A stretch of 64,000 nucleotides of DNA from DASTPP01 sp035762175 (GCA_035762175.1 DASTPP010000313.1:1-64000); one strand, 5' to 3'. Numbered from the stretch's first letter, positions 44,628-53,819 are shown. The notes: a model not told the origin generated them from the letters alone. Program-made: numbers and translations.

Positions 44628-45437
44628 GGGCCGCTTTGCGCCTCGCAGCCACCCCCCACCTCGGCTGCTAACCCGGGCCGCCCCAGCCCCGGCCCCCCTC
44701 GACGGACTGGGCAAAATACTCCCTTTTGAGCCACCCTCAAGGAGTGAGTGCGCTGTCGGGTCGCCCAGCGGGGGCCCGACGCCCTCGGGGTGGCTGCCGC
44801 CCCAGCTGTGCTGGTCGGCACCCCCCCGCGGGCCTCTACCCCCTGCGTGGTCCGGCGGCGCCTCTTCCTTCTGGAGGCTCGCGTCGGTTCCCGTGGTTGT
44901 CAGTCGGCGTCTCACTTCAGCGCACATAAGCCTAGAAGCCGCCCCCCAGGCAAGGTTCTGGGCTACATCGACGACGCGCGGGCCCGAGGGGCCCCCACAG
45001 ACCAACCCCACCGACCGCCGGGGCGTACCCCGGGCGAGGCCCCGGGCGCGCGACGCCTCGCCGCGCCGACAGGGGCTGGGCTTCGGCTCGCCGGGCGAGG
45101 CCCCGGGCGTGCGAGGCTTCGCCCCCCGCGCGGCGCCGCGGCCGCCCGCGGGGCATGGGCCGGCGAGCGCGCCGAGCTCGGCCGGCGGTGGGCCGGCGAG
45201 CGCGCCGAGCTCGGCCGGCGGTGGGCCGGCGGCGATCGTGCGCGCCCGGCCGGAGCCTCGGCGGCGCGGCGCCCCCGCGGCCTCGGGCCTCGCCCCGCGC
45301 GTTCTTCGCGCCCCGGCGGCCTCGGGCCTCGCCCCGCGCGTTCTGCGCGACCCCTCGGCGCGGGGTTTGCTGAATCTTCGCTCGGCTTGCTCAAGGCGGC
45401 GTTGCGCCGCCCGTTCTTTCGGAAAGGTGGTTGACCG
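44628..45437. other. 810-bp intergenic region with short direct repeats, no supported gene
   Basis: Contains two perfect adjacent 33-bp units at 45157-45222 (GGGCCGGCGAGCGCGCCGAG...). It also has a 39-bp period repeat at about 45277-45344 and a dispersed repeat containing GGGCGAGGCCCCGGGCG at about 45025 and 45095. Frames here give Arg/Ala/Pro-rich translations without family resemblance. A 7-bp hairpin (GGCGGCG TTG CGCCGCC, 45395-45411) lies 26 bp before the next start. Promoters for the next gene must lie here but were not identified. Confidence 0.5.
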
Positions 45438-46031
45438 ATGAGCATCGTGATGACGGCGGGCGACGTGAATTCTTTCTTCGGTGAGGCCGTCGGCTCGGCG
45501 CTTTCGACCAACCGGGTCGACGCCTCGGCCGGCGCGAAAGAGTACCTCGTGGGCGTGCTGGTCGATTACGCCCAGTGTGGCGAGGTTGCCTCGATGCTCA
45601 AGCGTCCGGTGGCGCTCCTGCTCGACGAGGCGCTCAGCGCGCCGCCGGCCGAGCGCTTCGAGCGGCTGAAGGGCGTCGGCGACAACTCGCTCTACGTGAG
45701 CGGGTTCTTCCACGAGCACCTGAGCGCGCGCGGGGTCGATTCGGCCTACGTCGCGCGGCTGGGCTCGACCGCGTACGGGGTCGCGGCCGGCATGATCGGC
45801 GGCGGCGACGGCTCGGCGGGCGACATCTTTCAAGAGCTCGCCTCGAAGTTCGGCGCCTTCACGCGCGTCCTGCGCGAGGTGGCCGACGCGATCTTCGCCC
45901 AGAGCGCCCGCGACGCCGCCTCGCTCGTCAAGGTGTACGAGCGCTGGCAGAGGACGGGCTCCGAGCGGCTCGGCCGCGCGCTCGTCGCGCAGGGCCTCTT
46001 GCCGGTGCGCCCGGCGGGGGGGGTGCACTGA
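45438..46031 (+). CDS. Unrecognised soluble protein, first of a gene pair
   Basis: 197 residues starting MSIVMTAGDVNSFFGEAVGS, preceded by GGAAAGGTGG as Shine-Dalgarno. It is mostly helical, with no signal peptide or membrane segment. Distinctive stretches are EYLVGVLVDYAQCGEVASML and VGDNSLYVSGFFHEHLSARG. The family was not identified; the composition suggests a real, conserved cytoplasmic protein. The end overlaps or directly abuts the next gene, suggesting co-translation. Confidence 0.7.
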   Translation: MSIVMTAGDVNSFFGEAVGSALSTNRVDASAGAKEYLVGVLVDYAQCGEVASMLKRPVALLLDEALSAPPAERFERLKGVGDNSLYVSGFFHEHLSARGVDSAYVARLGSTAYGVAAGMIGGGDGSAGDIFQELASKFGAFTRVLREVADAIFAQSARDAASLVKVYERWQRTGSERLGRALVAQGLLPVRPAGGVH

Positions 46032-46678
46032 CGGCGCGGCGGCGGCCGGCGCCGGGCGACGCGACGCCGACGCCGGCCGGGCCCTCGCTCGCCCGCGGTT
46101 TGCAGCGCCGCCTCGAGTCGTTCTACCGGCTCGAGCCCCTGCCCCCCATCGACGACTTCGCCCGCGCGCAGGGCGAGGGCGACCGCGAGGCCGTGTTCGT
46201 GCGGCACGGCGAGGGCGACGACGTCGAGGTCGCGGTGGCGCTGCCGCCCCCGGGGCTCGCGCCGCCCGGCGCCCCGATCGATCTCGACACGCTCTGCCAG
46301 GTGGTCGAGGGCGTCTCGCACTTCGTCTACCTCGCCGAGTGCGTGCGGACGCGCCGGCCGACGACGCTGCTCGAGCTCGAGCTGCAGGCCGAGGTCGACA
46401 AGTTCGTCGTGCTCGCCTTCGGCCCGCTCGCCCGGTCCGATCTCGACACCGTGCGCGCCGTGCACGCCTCGCTCTACGAGCGCGTCGCCTTCCTGCACGA
46501 CGCGGCGTCCGAAGACGGCGAGCGCTACCGGCTCGCCAACGGCCTGGCGGCGCGGCTCTGCGCCCGGCTCTGGCGGCCGCGCGGCCGCGGCCACGCCGCC
46601 CGCTCGGGGCGCGAGGTGCTCGTGCGCTTTTACCGCGAGGGGCAGCAGGACAAGATCCGCCTGGCGCGGGCGGCGTGA
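46028..46678 (+). CDS. Unrecognised protein, second of a gene pair, start codon uncertain
   Basis: Coding is clear from about 46100 to the TGA at 46678 (GLQRRLESFYRLEPLPPIDD, then LCQVVEGVSHFVYLAECVRT). No ATG or GTG is in frame near the beginning. The candidates are a CTG at 46028, overlapping the preceding stop as CTGA (216 residues), and a TTG at 46100 (192 residues). I mark the longer form. The ELELQAEVDKFVVLAFGPLA region is a helical core of unknown fold. Coupling to the preceding gene suggests the two products work together. Confidence 0.65.
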   Translation: MTARRRPAPGDATPTPAGPSLARGLQRRLESFYRLEPLPPIDDFARAQGEGDREAVFVRHGEGDDVEVAVALPPPGLAPPGAPIDLDTLCQVVEGVSHFVYLAECVRTRRPTTLLELELQAEVDKFVVLAFGPLARSDLDTVRAVHASLYERVAFLHDAASEDGERYRLANGLAARLCARLWRPRGRGHAARSGREVLVRFYREGQQDKIRLARAA

Positions 46679-46750
46679 AGGGCGGGGGCGCAGGCCCGGC
46701 GCAGATGGCGCGGTCGGTCGGAGGGCATCGCGAAACGCCCGGCCGACGCC

Positions 46751-46942
46751 GCCCAGGCTGAAGCCCGGGCTACGCCAGCACCGCTCGTACGGCGCGCAAA
46801 GCCCGGCGCTCTGGCGGGGCTCTTCGAGACGGGCCGCTGCACGCGCGGCCTCCGGGGGACCGACCGAGGGAGCCCGGCTGGAGCGCCGGGCTTGCCAGGC
46901 CGTATGCACTGCTCTCGCGCAGCCCGGGCTTCAGCCTGGGCG
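46751..46942. repeat. Four-hairpin inverted-repeat element, copy C
   Basis: The ends are CCCAGGCTGAAGCCCGGG (from 46752) and its exact reverse complement (to 46940), each nearly palindromic about CTGAAG, the same core as in copy A. The similarity between arms continues inward for about 70 bp with interruptions and includes inner hairpins built on AGCCCGGCGCTC. It lies between convergent genes ending at 46678 and 46975. The whole element is 192 bp. Confidence 0.85.
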
Positions 46943-46974
46943 GTCGCCGCCCCGCGCTGCGGTACCCGCGGGCC

Positions 46975-47406
46975 TCAGGCCGGCCGCCAGCCGCCGCCGC
47001 GCTCTCTGCGGCGGCACTCGGGCTTGAGCTCGCTCCGGGCGTCGGGGCCGAGCAGCTCGCAGGGGTCGAACCAGTGCAGCGTGCGCGCCGAGGCGAGCGG
47101 CTCGGGGCAGGCGCCCTCGAACTCGGCGTTGTCCGGGCAGCGCCTTCGCCAGAGCCCGAAGCGGTCGGGCGCGTCGGCGAAGCAGAGCACCTCTTTGACG
47201 CCGCCGTTGCAGTTGGTGGCGACGACGAGCACGGGCCCCGGCAGGTCGGACGCGCCGGGATCGACCCGCACGACGACGTCGTGGTGAAACTCGCCCTGCT
47301 GCCAGTGGTCGACGAGCTCGTAGGCGCCGGCGAGCTCGCGCAGGGCGTCGAGCAGGGCGCCGAGGGTCAAGCAGGAGGCGAGGCGTTCGAGCGGCGGGGC
47401 GGGCAT
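46975..47406 (-). CDS. Small unrecognised protein
   Basis: 143 residues starting MPAPPLERLASCLTLGALLD. YELVDHWQQGEFHHDVVVRV and PVLVVATNCNGGVKEVLCFA look like a compact alpha/beta fold, and the C-terminal half is Cys- and Arg-rich (RRRCPDNAEFEGACPEPLAS). No signal peptide or family was recognised. The gene is plausible because its codon pattern and residue order are protein-like and it fills the space between element C and the deacetylase-fold gene. Confidence 0.6.
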   Translation of the reverse strand: MPAPPLERLASCLTLGALLDALRELAGAYELVDHWQQGEFHHDVVVRVDPGASDLPGPVLVVATNCNGGVKEVLCFADAPDRFGLWRRRCPDNAEFEGACPEPLASARTLHWFDPCELLGPDARSELKPECRRRERGGGWRPA

Positions 47407-47509
47407 GGCGTCGCGTCTAAGGTAGCCGAGGGGCGCCCCGCGCGCCCGCGCGCCGCGGCCTCGGCGGCCGAAAAGGGCTCGGCTCGAGGCGGTCGCCGGC
47501 GCGCCGGGG

Positions 47510-48535
47510 CTAAAAATCCCAGAAGGGGGCCTGCGCCCGGAGGGTCGAGCGGACGGCCCGGTCGGCGCCGCTGGTGGGGGCGGGCTCGGGCGGGGGGGTC
47601 TCGCCGGTCAGCACGCGGGTGCAGGCGAGGACGCTGCGGGCGAGGGCGTCGACGTCGTAGCCGCCCTCGAGCAAGAGGGCGAGGCGGCCCGCGGCGTGCT
47701 TGCGCGCGATCTCGTCGACGATGCCGCAGAGGGCGGCGAAGCCGTCGTCGGTGACGTTCATGGCGCCGAGCGGGTCGTCGCGGTGGGCGTCGAAGCCGGC
47801 GGAGACGAGCACGAGGTCGGGCTTGAAGGCCTCGGCGACGGGCACGAGCACGCGGCGGAAGGCGGCGACGTAGTCGGCGTCGCCGAGGCCCGGGGGCAGG
47901 GGCACGTTGACCGTGTAGCCGGCGCCCTCGCCGAAGCCGACCTCGGTGGGCGAGCCGGAGCCGGGGTAAAAGGGGAACTGGTGGGTGTTGAAGACGAGCA
48001 CGTCGGAGCGATGCTCGAAGATGTGCTGGGTGCCGTTGCCGTGGTGCACGTCCCAGTCGACGACGAGCACGCGCTCGCAGCCGAGCTCGCTGCGGGCGTA
48101 GGTGGCGGCGACGGCGGCGTTGTTGAAGAGGCAGAAGCCCATGGCGCGCTCGGCCTCGGCGTGGTGGCCGGGCGGGCGCACGAGGGCGAAGGCGGCGCGC
48201 GCCCTGCCCCGGACCACGGCCTCGACCGCGCCCATGGCGGCGCCGGCGGCGCGGTAGGCGGCCTCGACGCTGCCGGGCGAGAGGGGCGTGTCGGCGTCGA
48301 GCTCTTCCCACTGGCCCCGCAGCGACTCGAGCCGCTCGACGTAGGCGGGCTCGTGCACGCGCGCGATGAGCTCGGCCGGGGCGGCCCGGGCGGCCTCGCG
48401 CGAGGTGCGCGGCAGCGGCGACGCCGAGAGGCGCTCTTCGATGGCGCGCAGGCGCGCGGCGCGCTCGGGGTGGCCTTCGCCCGTATCGTGTTCGAGAAAC
48501 GATGGGTCGCTCAGCAGAAGGACGTGGTCGCTCAT
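47510..48535 (-). CDS. Histone deacetylase-family amidohydrolase
   Basis: 341 residues. Zinc-dependent deacetylase landmarks are all present: RPPGHHAE with the His pair, VVDWDVHHGNGTQ with the zinc Asp and His, SAGFDAHRDDPLG with the second zinc Asp, and LEGGYDVDAL with the transition-state Tyr. The bacterial members act on acetylated amines such as acetylpolyamines or acetyl-lysine. DPSFLEHDTGEGHPERAARL is the usual N-terminus. No acetyltransferase is next to it. Confidence 0.92.
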   Translation of the reverse strand: MSDHVLLLSDPSFLEHDTGEGHPERAARLRAIEERLSASPLPRTSREAARAAPAELIARVHEPAYVERLESLRGQWEELDADTPLSPGSVEAAYRAAGAAMGAVEAVVRGRARAAFALVRPPGHHAEAERAMGFCLFNNAAVAATYARSELGCERVLVVDWDVHHGNGTQHIFEHRSDVLVFNTHQFPFYPGSGSPTEVGFGEGAGYTVNVPLPPGLGDADYVAAFRRVLVPVAEAFKPDLVLVSAGFDAHRDDPLGAMNVTDDGFAALCGIVDEIARKHAAGRLALLLEGGYDVDALARSVLACTRVLTGETPPPEPAPTSGADRAVRSTLRAQAPFWDF

Positions 48536-48685
48536 GGCACGGGACTAGCTTCCCAAGCTGCGGCGGGGGGCCCGCGTCCGCAAGGGTGAAAGGTGCGGGC
48601 CGCCCCCCGGGCGGGGGCGGGGCCCGGGTGGGCCCGGGCGGGTCGGGGGGTGACAAAGGCGCCGCCTTGGGCGAGGCTCGGCGCC

Positions 48686-50452
48686 ATGCGACGGGGCCTT
48701 CGGGCGGTTGAGCGCGCGGCGGGGCTGCTCTTGGCGGCGGCGCTCGGGGCTTGCTCGGGGCGCGCGGGCGCGGGGGGCGAGGGCCCGGCGGCGTCGGGCT
48801 CAGCGGCGGCCTTGGCCTCGGGCCCGCCGGCGAGCTCGGCCAGCGCCGGCGCGGCGGCCCAGGCGCGCTTTGCGGCGCTGCGCGACGCCTTCGTCGACGA
48901 GTGGCTGCGCGACGAGCCGGCGCAGGGGCGCACGCTGGGGCTGCGCGCGTCCGAGGGCAAGGTGGCCGGCTACGGGCGCGAGGCGCTCGCGCGGCGGGTC
49001 GAGCGGCTGCGGCGGGCGCGGCGCGAGCTCGAGGCGCTGGGGCCCGGGGGGCTCGGGCCCGAAGAGGCCTTCGACCGCGCCCTCTTGCTTTACCAGATCG
49101 ACAACGAGCTCTTTCACCTCGTCGACCTCGACGAGCCCTCGAAGCTGCCCCAGTTTTACGTCGAGCTCTTCGCCGTCGACCACTACATCAAGCGCGACTA
49201 CGCCCCGCTCGAAGACCGGGCCGAGCGGCTGGTCGAGCACGAAGAGGCGGCGCTCGCCGAGGTCAAGCACGTGCGGGCGAACCTCGCCCCCGTGCTCTCG
49301 CGGCCCGTGGCCGAGACGGCGGCCGAGGTCTACGGGGGCTACGCCGACTACCTCCGCAAGGACGTGGCGCGGGCGCTCGAGCGGCTCGGGCCCGGGCCGC
49401 TGCTCGAGCGCTTCACGAAGGCGAACGGCGCGCTCGCGGCCGAGGCCGAGGCGATCGCGGCGCACCTGCGCGAGGCGGCGAAGCGGGGCGACCAGGGGCA
49501 CGTGCTCGGGGGCGAGAGGTTCCTCGCGCTCTTGCGCGTTCAAGAGGGGTTCGAGGGCACGCTCGAGGCCTTCCGCGAGGCGGGCGAAAAAGACCTCGCG
49601 CAGAACCTGCGGGCCTACGAGGCGTCGCCCGCCGCGAAGCTGCCGCCCGCGCGCCCGAAGCCCGAGCGGCTCCTCGCCGAGACGACGGCGATGGTCGAGG
49701 CGGCGCGCGCCTTCGTGCTCGCCAAGGGCCTGGTCACGCTCGCCACCGACGACACCGCCGGGGTGCGCGAGACGCCGCCCTTCATGCGCTGGAACTCGGC
49801 CTTCTTGGACGCCTCGGGGCCGCTCGACCCGGTGCGCGACGCGTTCTACTACGTGACGCCGCCCGACCCGAGCTGGCCGCTGAAAGAGCGGCTCGAGTAC
49901 GTGCCGACCTACGGCGACATCGCGTCGACGACCACGCACGAGGTCTACCCGGGGCACTTCGTGCAGGGCCGCTGGCTCGAGCGGGCGCCGACCCGGGTGC
50001 AGAAGATGGTCTCGAGCTACTCGTTCGTCGAGGGCTGGGCGCACTACGCCGAGCAGATGATGGTCGAAGAGGGCTTCGCCGGCGGCGGCGCCGAGGAGGC
50101 GCGGCGCGGGCAGCTCGCCGACGCCCTGCTGCGCGACTGCCGCTACGTCGTCGCGCACGGCGTGCACGCCGGGGGCATGACGCTCGAGCAGGCCGAAGAG
50201 CGCTTCCGGCGCGACTGCCGCCAGGACAAGGCGACGGCGCGCCAGCAGGCCCGCCGGGCCACCTTCGACCCGGGCTACTTTGCGTACACCCACGGCAAGC
50301 TCGCCCTCCTGGCGCTGCGCGAGGAGGTGAAGCAGAAGCTCGGCCCCGCCTTCTCGCTCCGGCGCTTTCACGACGAGCTGCTCGCGCACGGGCAGCCGCC
50401 CGTCGGCCTCCTGCGCGCGCGGGTGCTCGCGGCGCTCGCCCCGGGGCGCTAA
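48686..50452 (+). CDS. DUF885 metallopeptidase-like lipoprotein
   Basis: 588 residues. The signal ends in a lipobox (AAALGACSG). The DUF885 fold is helical, with the zinc-site-like HEVYPGHF and the downstream SSYSFVEGWAHYAEQMM, both invariant in this family. DDTAGVRETPPFMRWNSAFL and FDPGYFAYTHGKLALLALRE also match. The family is thought to be zinc carboxypeptidase-like, but substrates are largely unknown. The alternative upstream start at 48593 would place a long Arg/Gly segment before the signal and is rejected. Confidence 0.88.
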   Translation: MRRGLRAVERAAGLLLAAALGACSGRAGAGGEGPAASGSAAALASGPPASSASAGAAAQARFAALRDAFVDEWLRDEPAQGRTLGLRASEGKVAGYGREALARRVERLRRARRELEALGPGGLGPEEAFDRALLLYQIDNELFHLVDLDEPSKLPQFYVELFAVDHYIKRDYAPLEDRAERLVEHEEAALAEVKHVRANLAPVLSRPVAETAAEVYGGYADYLRKDVARALERLGPGPLLERFTKANGALAAEAEAIAAHLREAAKRGDQGHVLGGERFLALLRVQEGFEGTLEAFREAGEKDLAQNLRAYEASPAAKLPPARPKPERLLAETTAMVEAARAFVLAKGLVTLATDDTAGVRETPPFMRWNSAFLDASGPLDPVRDAFYYVTPPDPSWPLKERLEYVPTYGDIASTTTHEVYPGHFVQGRWLERAPTRVQKMVSSYSFVEGWAHYAEQMMVEEGFAGGGAEEARRGQLADALLRDCRYVVAHGVHAGGMTLEQAEERFRRDCRQDKATARQQARRATFDPGYFAYTHGKLALLALREEVKQKLGPAFSLRRFHDELLAHGQPPVGLLRARVLAALAPGR

Positions 50453-50476
50453 CGCGGCGGAAAGGGTCGGACGGCG

Positions 50477-51898
50477 ATGCGGCGGAGTCACGAGGCGAGG
50501 CGCAAGGTGCTGCGGGGGCTCGGCGCGCTCGGGCTGGCGGGCGGGGCGGCGGCGCTGCTCTTGCCCTACCGCAAGGGCGGGTGGTTCGTGCGCGAGGTGT
50601 GCGGCGAAGCGTTGAGCCGCGCCGCGCTCGAAGAGTCGCTCCAGCTCGGCACCGAGTTCTTGCTCGCGCAGCAGAAGCCGGCCGGCAACTTCGTCTACGA
50701 GTACGACTGGGTCGCCCGCCAAGAGCGGCCGGGCGACAGCCAGGTGCGGCAGGCGGGCGCGGCCTGGGGCCTGGCGCTCATCTACCTCTACCGGCCCGAC
50801 CCCAAGGTCGCGGCCGCGCTCGAGCGCGCCTTCGGCTTCTTCGCCAAGCACGCCCGCAAGGGCCCGAAGGGCGAGCTCTTCCCCGGCTACCCGCGCGAGC
50901 CGCGGGGCTCGCTCGGCACGCTCGCGCTCCTGACGCTCGCGCACGTCGACTTCGTGCGCGCCGCCAAGGGGCGCCTGCCCGACGAGCGCCTCGCCCCGCA
51001 CCGCCAGCGCCTCGACGCGCTCGCCGCCGCCCTGCTCGCGATCCGCACGCCCGAGGGGCTCTTCCACAGCGAGTTCGACCCCGCGACGGGCGCGCCCGCG
51101 GGCGACCCGAACCCCTACGGCGACGGCGAGGCCCTGCTCGCGCTCGCCAAGCTCGCGCGCTACCTCGGGCGCGACGACCTCAAGCCCGCGCTCGCCGCGG
51201 GGGCCGAGGCGGCGCTGACCAGGCACGTGCGCCGCGCCCTCGAAAAGGACCGCGACTCGGACGAGACCAAGGGCTTCTACCAGTGGGGCTCGATGACCTT
51301 CTACGAGCTCGCGACGGGGCCCTGGCCCGAGTTCGCGCGCTACGGCGACGAGGTGCTATCCCTCGCCGACTGGATGCTCGACGTGCACCACGTCCTCGAG
51401 AAGCCGCGCAACACCGGCTACGCCTTCGAGGGCATCTTGCACGCGCTCGACCTCGCCCGCCGCCGCGGCGACAAGGCGCGGGCCGACCGCTACCGCTGCG
51501 TCGCCGAGCAGGGGCTCGAGCGGCTGACGGGCTGGCAGGCGGGCGGGCCGCTGCCGAACGGCTACGTGCGCGACCATGGGCCGCCCGACCCGAAGGGGCG
51601 CGGCGGCGTGCAGAACGAGCGCGCCGACCCGGTCTTGCGCATCGACGTCACGCAGCACCAGATGCACGCCGTCTGCCTCGCCCTGCGCTGGCTCTACCCG
51701 CCCCCCGGCGGCGAGCCGCCCGTGCCGCCCCCCCCGCCCGGCGGCCCGGGCGAGGCCGCGGCGCCCGCGCCCGGCGGCCAGGGCGAGGCCGCGGCGCCCG
51801 CGCCCGGCGGCCAGGGCGCGCCCGGCGCGGGCAGTAGCGCGGCGCCGGGCGCGGGCGCATCGTCGGGCGGGCGGCCCCCGGCGGGCGGCGGGCGCTGA
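50477..51898 (+). CDS. Exported alpha/alpha-barrel-like protein with Gly/Pro/Ala tail
   Basis: 473 residues, with GGAAAGGG as Shine-Dalgarno. The N-terminus (EARRKVLRGLGALGLAGGAA) has a twin-Arg followed by a hydrophobic stretch and may be a Tat or uncleaved signal. Residues 50-400 repeat helix-turn-helix units (QVRQAGAAWGLALIYLYRP, PYGDGEALLALAKLARYLGR, FYQWGSMTFYELATGPWPEF) as in six-hairpin glycosidases or terpenoid-cyclase-like folds. No catalytic residues can be assigned. The last 75 residues are Pro/Gly/Ala-rich with repeated APGGQGEAAAP. Confidence 0.7.
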   Translation: MRRSHEARRKVLRGLGALGLAGGAAALLLPYRKGGWFVREVCGEALSRAALEESLQLGTEFLLAQQKPAGNFVYEYDWVARQERPGDSQVRQAGAAWGLALIYLYRPDPKVAAALERAFGFFAKHARKGPKGELFPGYPREPRGSLGTLALLTLAHVDFVRAAKGRLPDERLAPHRQRLDALAAALLAIRTPEGLFHSEFDPATGAPAGDPNPYGDGEALLALAKLARYLGRDDLKPALAAGAEAALTRHVRRALEKDRDSDETKGFYQWGSMTFYELATGPWPEFARYGDEVLSLADWMLDVHHVLEKPRNTGYAFEGILHALDLARRRGDKARADRYRCVAEQGLERLTGWQAGGPLPNGYVRDHGPPDPKGRGGVQNERADPVLRIDVTQHQMHAVCLALRWLYPPPGGEPPVPPPPPGGPGEAAAPAPGGQGEAAAPAPGGQGAPGAGSSAAPGAGASSGGRPPAGGGR

Positions 51899-51935
51899 GC
51901 GATCGAACGACGACGACGACGACGAGGAGACCAAC

Positions 51936-52943
51936 GTGGTGAGCGAGATTCGCGACGGGCTCGACGGCGCCATTGGCAACACGCCCCTGATTCGCCTGCA
52001 CGCCCTCTCGGAGGCGAGCGGCTGCACGGTGCTCGGCAAGGCCGAGTTTCTCAACCCCGGCGGCAGCGTCAAAGACCGCGCCGCGCTCGCCATCGTGCGC
52101 GCGGCCGAGCGCGACGGGCGCCTCGGCCCGGGCGGCGTCATCGTCGAGGGCACCGCGGGCAACACCGGCATCGGCCTCGCCCACGTCGCGCTCGCGCGCG
52201 GCTACCGCTGCGTCATCGTGATGCCGAGCAACCAGTCGCAAGAGAAGATCGACCTCTTGCGCTCGCTCGGCGCCGAGGTCGAGCTCGTGCCGCCTGCGCC
52301 CTTCCGCGACCCGAACAACTACTACCACGTCGCCCGCCGGCGCGCCGAGGCCACCCCGGGCGCGCTCTGGGCCGACCAGTTCGAAAACCCCGCCAACGCC
52401 CAGACGCACTACGAGACCACGGGGCCCGAGCTCTGGCGCCAGGCCGGCGGGCAGATCGACGGCGTCGTGATGGCCGCGGGCACCGGCGGCACCATCGGCG
52501 GCGTCAGCGCCTTTCTCAAAGAAAAGAACCCCGCCCTCGCCGCCTACCTCATCGACCCGGCCGGCTCGGGCCTCTACGCCTGGGTGACGCGCGGCGAGTT
52601 CGCCTCCGAGGGCAGCTCGATCACCGAGGGCATCGGCATCATGCGCGAGACGGCCAACTTCCGGCGCGCGCGGCTCGACGGCGCCTTCCGGGGGAGCGAC
52701 CGCGAGGTGGTCGAGATGGCCCACTTCGTCTTGCGCCGCGAGGGCCTCTTCGTGGGCAGCTCGTCGGCCCTCAACTGCGTCGGCGCCCTGCGCCTCGCCC
52801 GCAAGCTCGGCCCGGGCAAGATCATCGTCACGGTCTTGTGCGACGGTGGCGGCCGCTACCAGTCGCGGCTCTTCAACCCCGCCTGGCTCGAAGAGAAGGC
52901 CCTCACCCCCAAGGCGAAGGGGCTCGAGTTCCTCGAAGACTGA
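51936..52943 (+). CDS. cysK: Cysteine synthase (O-acetylserine sulfhydrylase)
   Basis: 335 residues from a GTG (a second GTG is next in frame) behind GAGGAGA. The PLP lysine is K46 in LNPGGSVKDRAAL. The substrate loop reads EGTAGNTGIGLA in place of the commoner EPTSGNTG, a variant known in a branch of the family. The phosphate-binding loop is AAGTGGTIGGV. The serine that contacts PLP nitrogen is in LFVGSSSALNC. It makes cysteine from O-acetylserine and sulfide. No cysE is adjacent. A run of GAC codons (51908-51925) lies just upstream. Confidence 0.92.
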   Translation: MVSEIRDGLDGAIGNTPLIRLHALSEASGCTVLGKAEFLNPGGSVKDRAALAIVRAAERDGRLGPGGVIVEGTAGNTGIGLAHVALARGYRCVIVMPSNQSQEKIDLLRSLGAEVELVPPAPFRDPNNYYHVARRRAEATPGALWADQFENPANAQTHYETTGPELWRQAGGQIDGVVMAAGTGGTIGGVSAFLKEKNPALAAYLIDPAGSGLYAWVTRGEFASEGSSITEGIGIMRETANFRRARLDGAFRGSDREVVEMAHFVLRREGLFVGSSSALNCVGALRLARKLGPGKIIVTVLCDGGGRYQSRLFNPAWLEEKALTPKAKGLEFLED

Positions 52944-53002
52944 AGCGTTGCAGTGCCACTGCCGCGGCGCCCTTGACCGGGCAGGCCCGCGCGGTCCGGG
53001 CC

Positions 53003-53118
53003 CGCCGGGCGAAGCCTTCGGGGCGGGGCTGCGTGGGTCGGCTCCGCCGGGCGAAGCCTTCGGGCCGGCGCTGCGTGGGTCGGCCCCGCCGGGCGAGGCC
53101 TTCGGGGCGGGGCCCCAC
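53003..53118. repeat. 42-bp tandem repeat, about 2.7 units
   Basis: Units beginning CGCCGGGCGAAGCCTTCGGG recur every 42 bp at about 53003, 53045 and 53087 in the gap between cysK and the sigma-factor gene. Each contains an inverted repeat (CCCGAAGGCTTCGCCCG-like) able to form a hairpin. Confidence 0.85.
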
Positions 53119-53132
53119 GAGAAAGGCGAGGC

Positions 53133-53819
53133 GTGGTGCGATCGCTTGTAACTTCCGGCCCGCCGGCGTCAGGTACGGGGGTGACGCTCATCCCGGTGAC
53201 CTGGGGCGCGGTTCCGCCGGCGCTCGGGGGCGAGTCGGCGGGGCCCTCCGAGCGGGCGCTGCTGGCGCGGGCGCGCGCGGGCGAGGTCGACGCGCTGCGC
53301 TCGCTCTACGAGCGGCATGCGCCGGCGGTGCGGCGCTTTTTGCAGGGCCTGCTCGGCGACGCGACGGCCGCCGACGACGCGCTGCAAGAGACCTTCGCCC
53401 GGGGCTTCCGGCGCCTCTCGACGCTGGGCGAGCACGATCGGCTCTCGCCCTGGCTCTTCGGCATCGCACGCAACATCGCCTACGAGCTGAGGCGGGGGCG
53501 GCGGCGCGACGGGCACGGTCCCGGGGGCGAGGCGGGCGGCGGGCCCGGCGACGAGCCGGCCGAGGGGCGCACGCCCGAAGACGAGCTGCTCGGGCGCGAG
53601 GCGGCGCGGGCGGTGGCGCGGGCGCTCGAGCGGCTGAACGACGACCGGCGGGCGGCGCTGCTCTTGCGGGTCGATCACGAGCTCGCCTACGACGAGATCG
53701 CGCGGCTGATGGGCTGGTCGCTCGCGAAGGTCAAGGTCGAGATTCACCGGGCGAGGCTCGTGCTGCGCGCGCATCTCGCGGGGTACGAGGGCGATGACGA
53801 AGCGGGAGGTGGGTCGTGA
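53133..53819 (+). CDS. ECF (sigma-70 group 4) RNA polymerase sigma factor
   Basis: 228 residues if started at the GTG at 53133, behind AAAGGCGAGG; a GTG at 53181 would remove 16 residues. Region 2 is visible as LRSLYERHAPAVRRFLQGLL and ADDALQETFARGFRRLSTLG. Region 4 is ARALERLNDDRRAALLLRVD followed by LAYDEIARLMGWSLAKVKVE, a helix-turn-helix. A Gly/Pro-rich linker joins them. It is followed by its anti-sigma gene with a GTGA overlap. Confidence 0.9.
   Translation: MVRSLVTSGPPASGTGVTLIPVTWGAVPPALGGESAGPSERALLARARAGEVDALRSLYERHAPAVRRFLQGLLGDATAADDALQETFARGFRRLSTLGEHDRLSPWLFGIARNIAYELRRGRRRDGHGPGGEAGGGPGDEPAEGRTPEDELLGREAARAVARALERLNDDRRAALLLRVDHELAYDEIARLMGWSLAKVKVEIHRARLVLRAHLAGYEGDDEAGGGS

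Noticed and set aside
51908..51925. GAC trinucleotide run as a contingency repeat
   Set aside because: It is only about five units, in the leader of cysK, and too short to be convincing.
53133..53180. Start of the ECF sigma factor at 53181 rather than 53133
   Set aside because: 53133 has the better Shine-Dalgarno (AAAGGCGAGG), so it was preferred, but the shorter form cannot be excluded.
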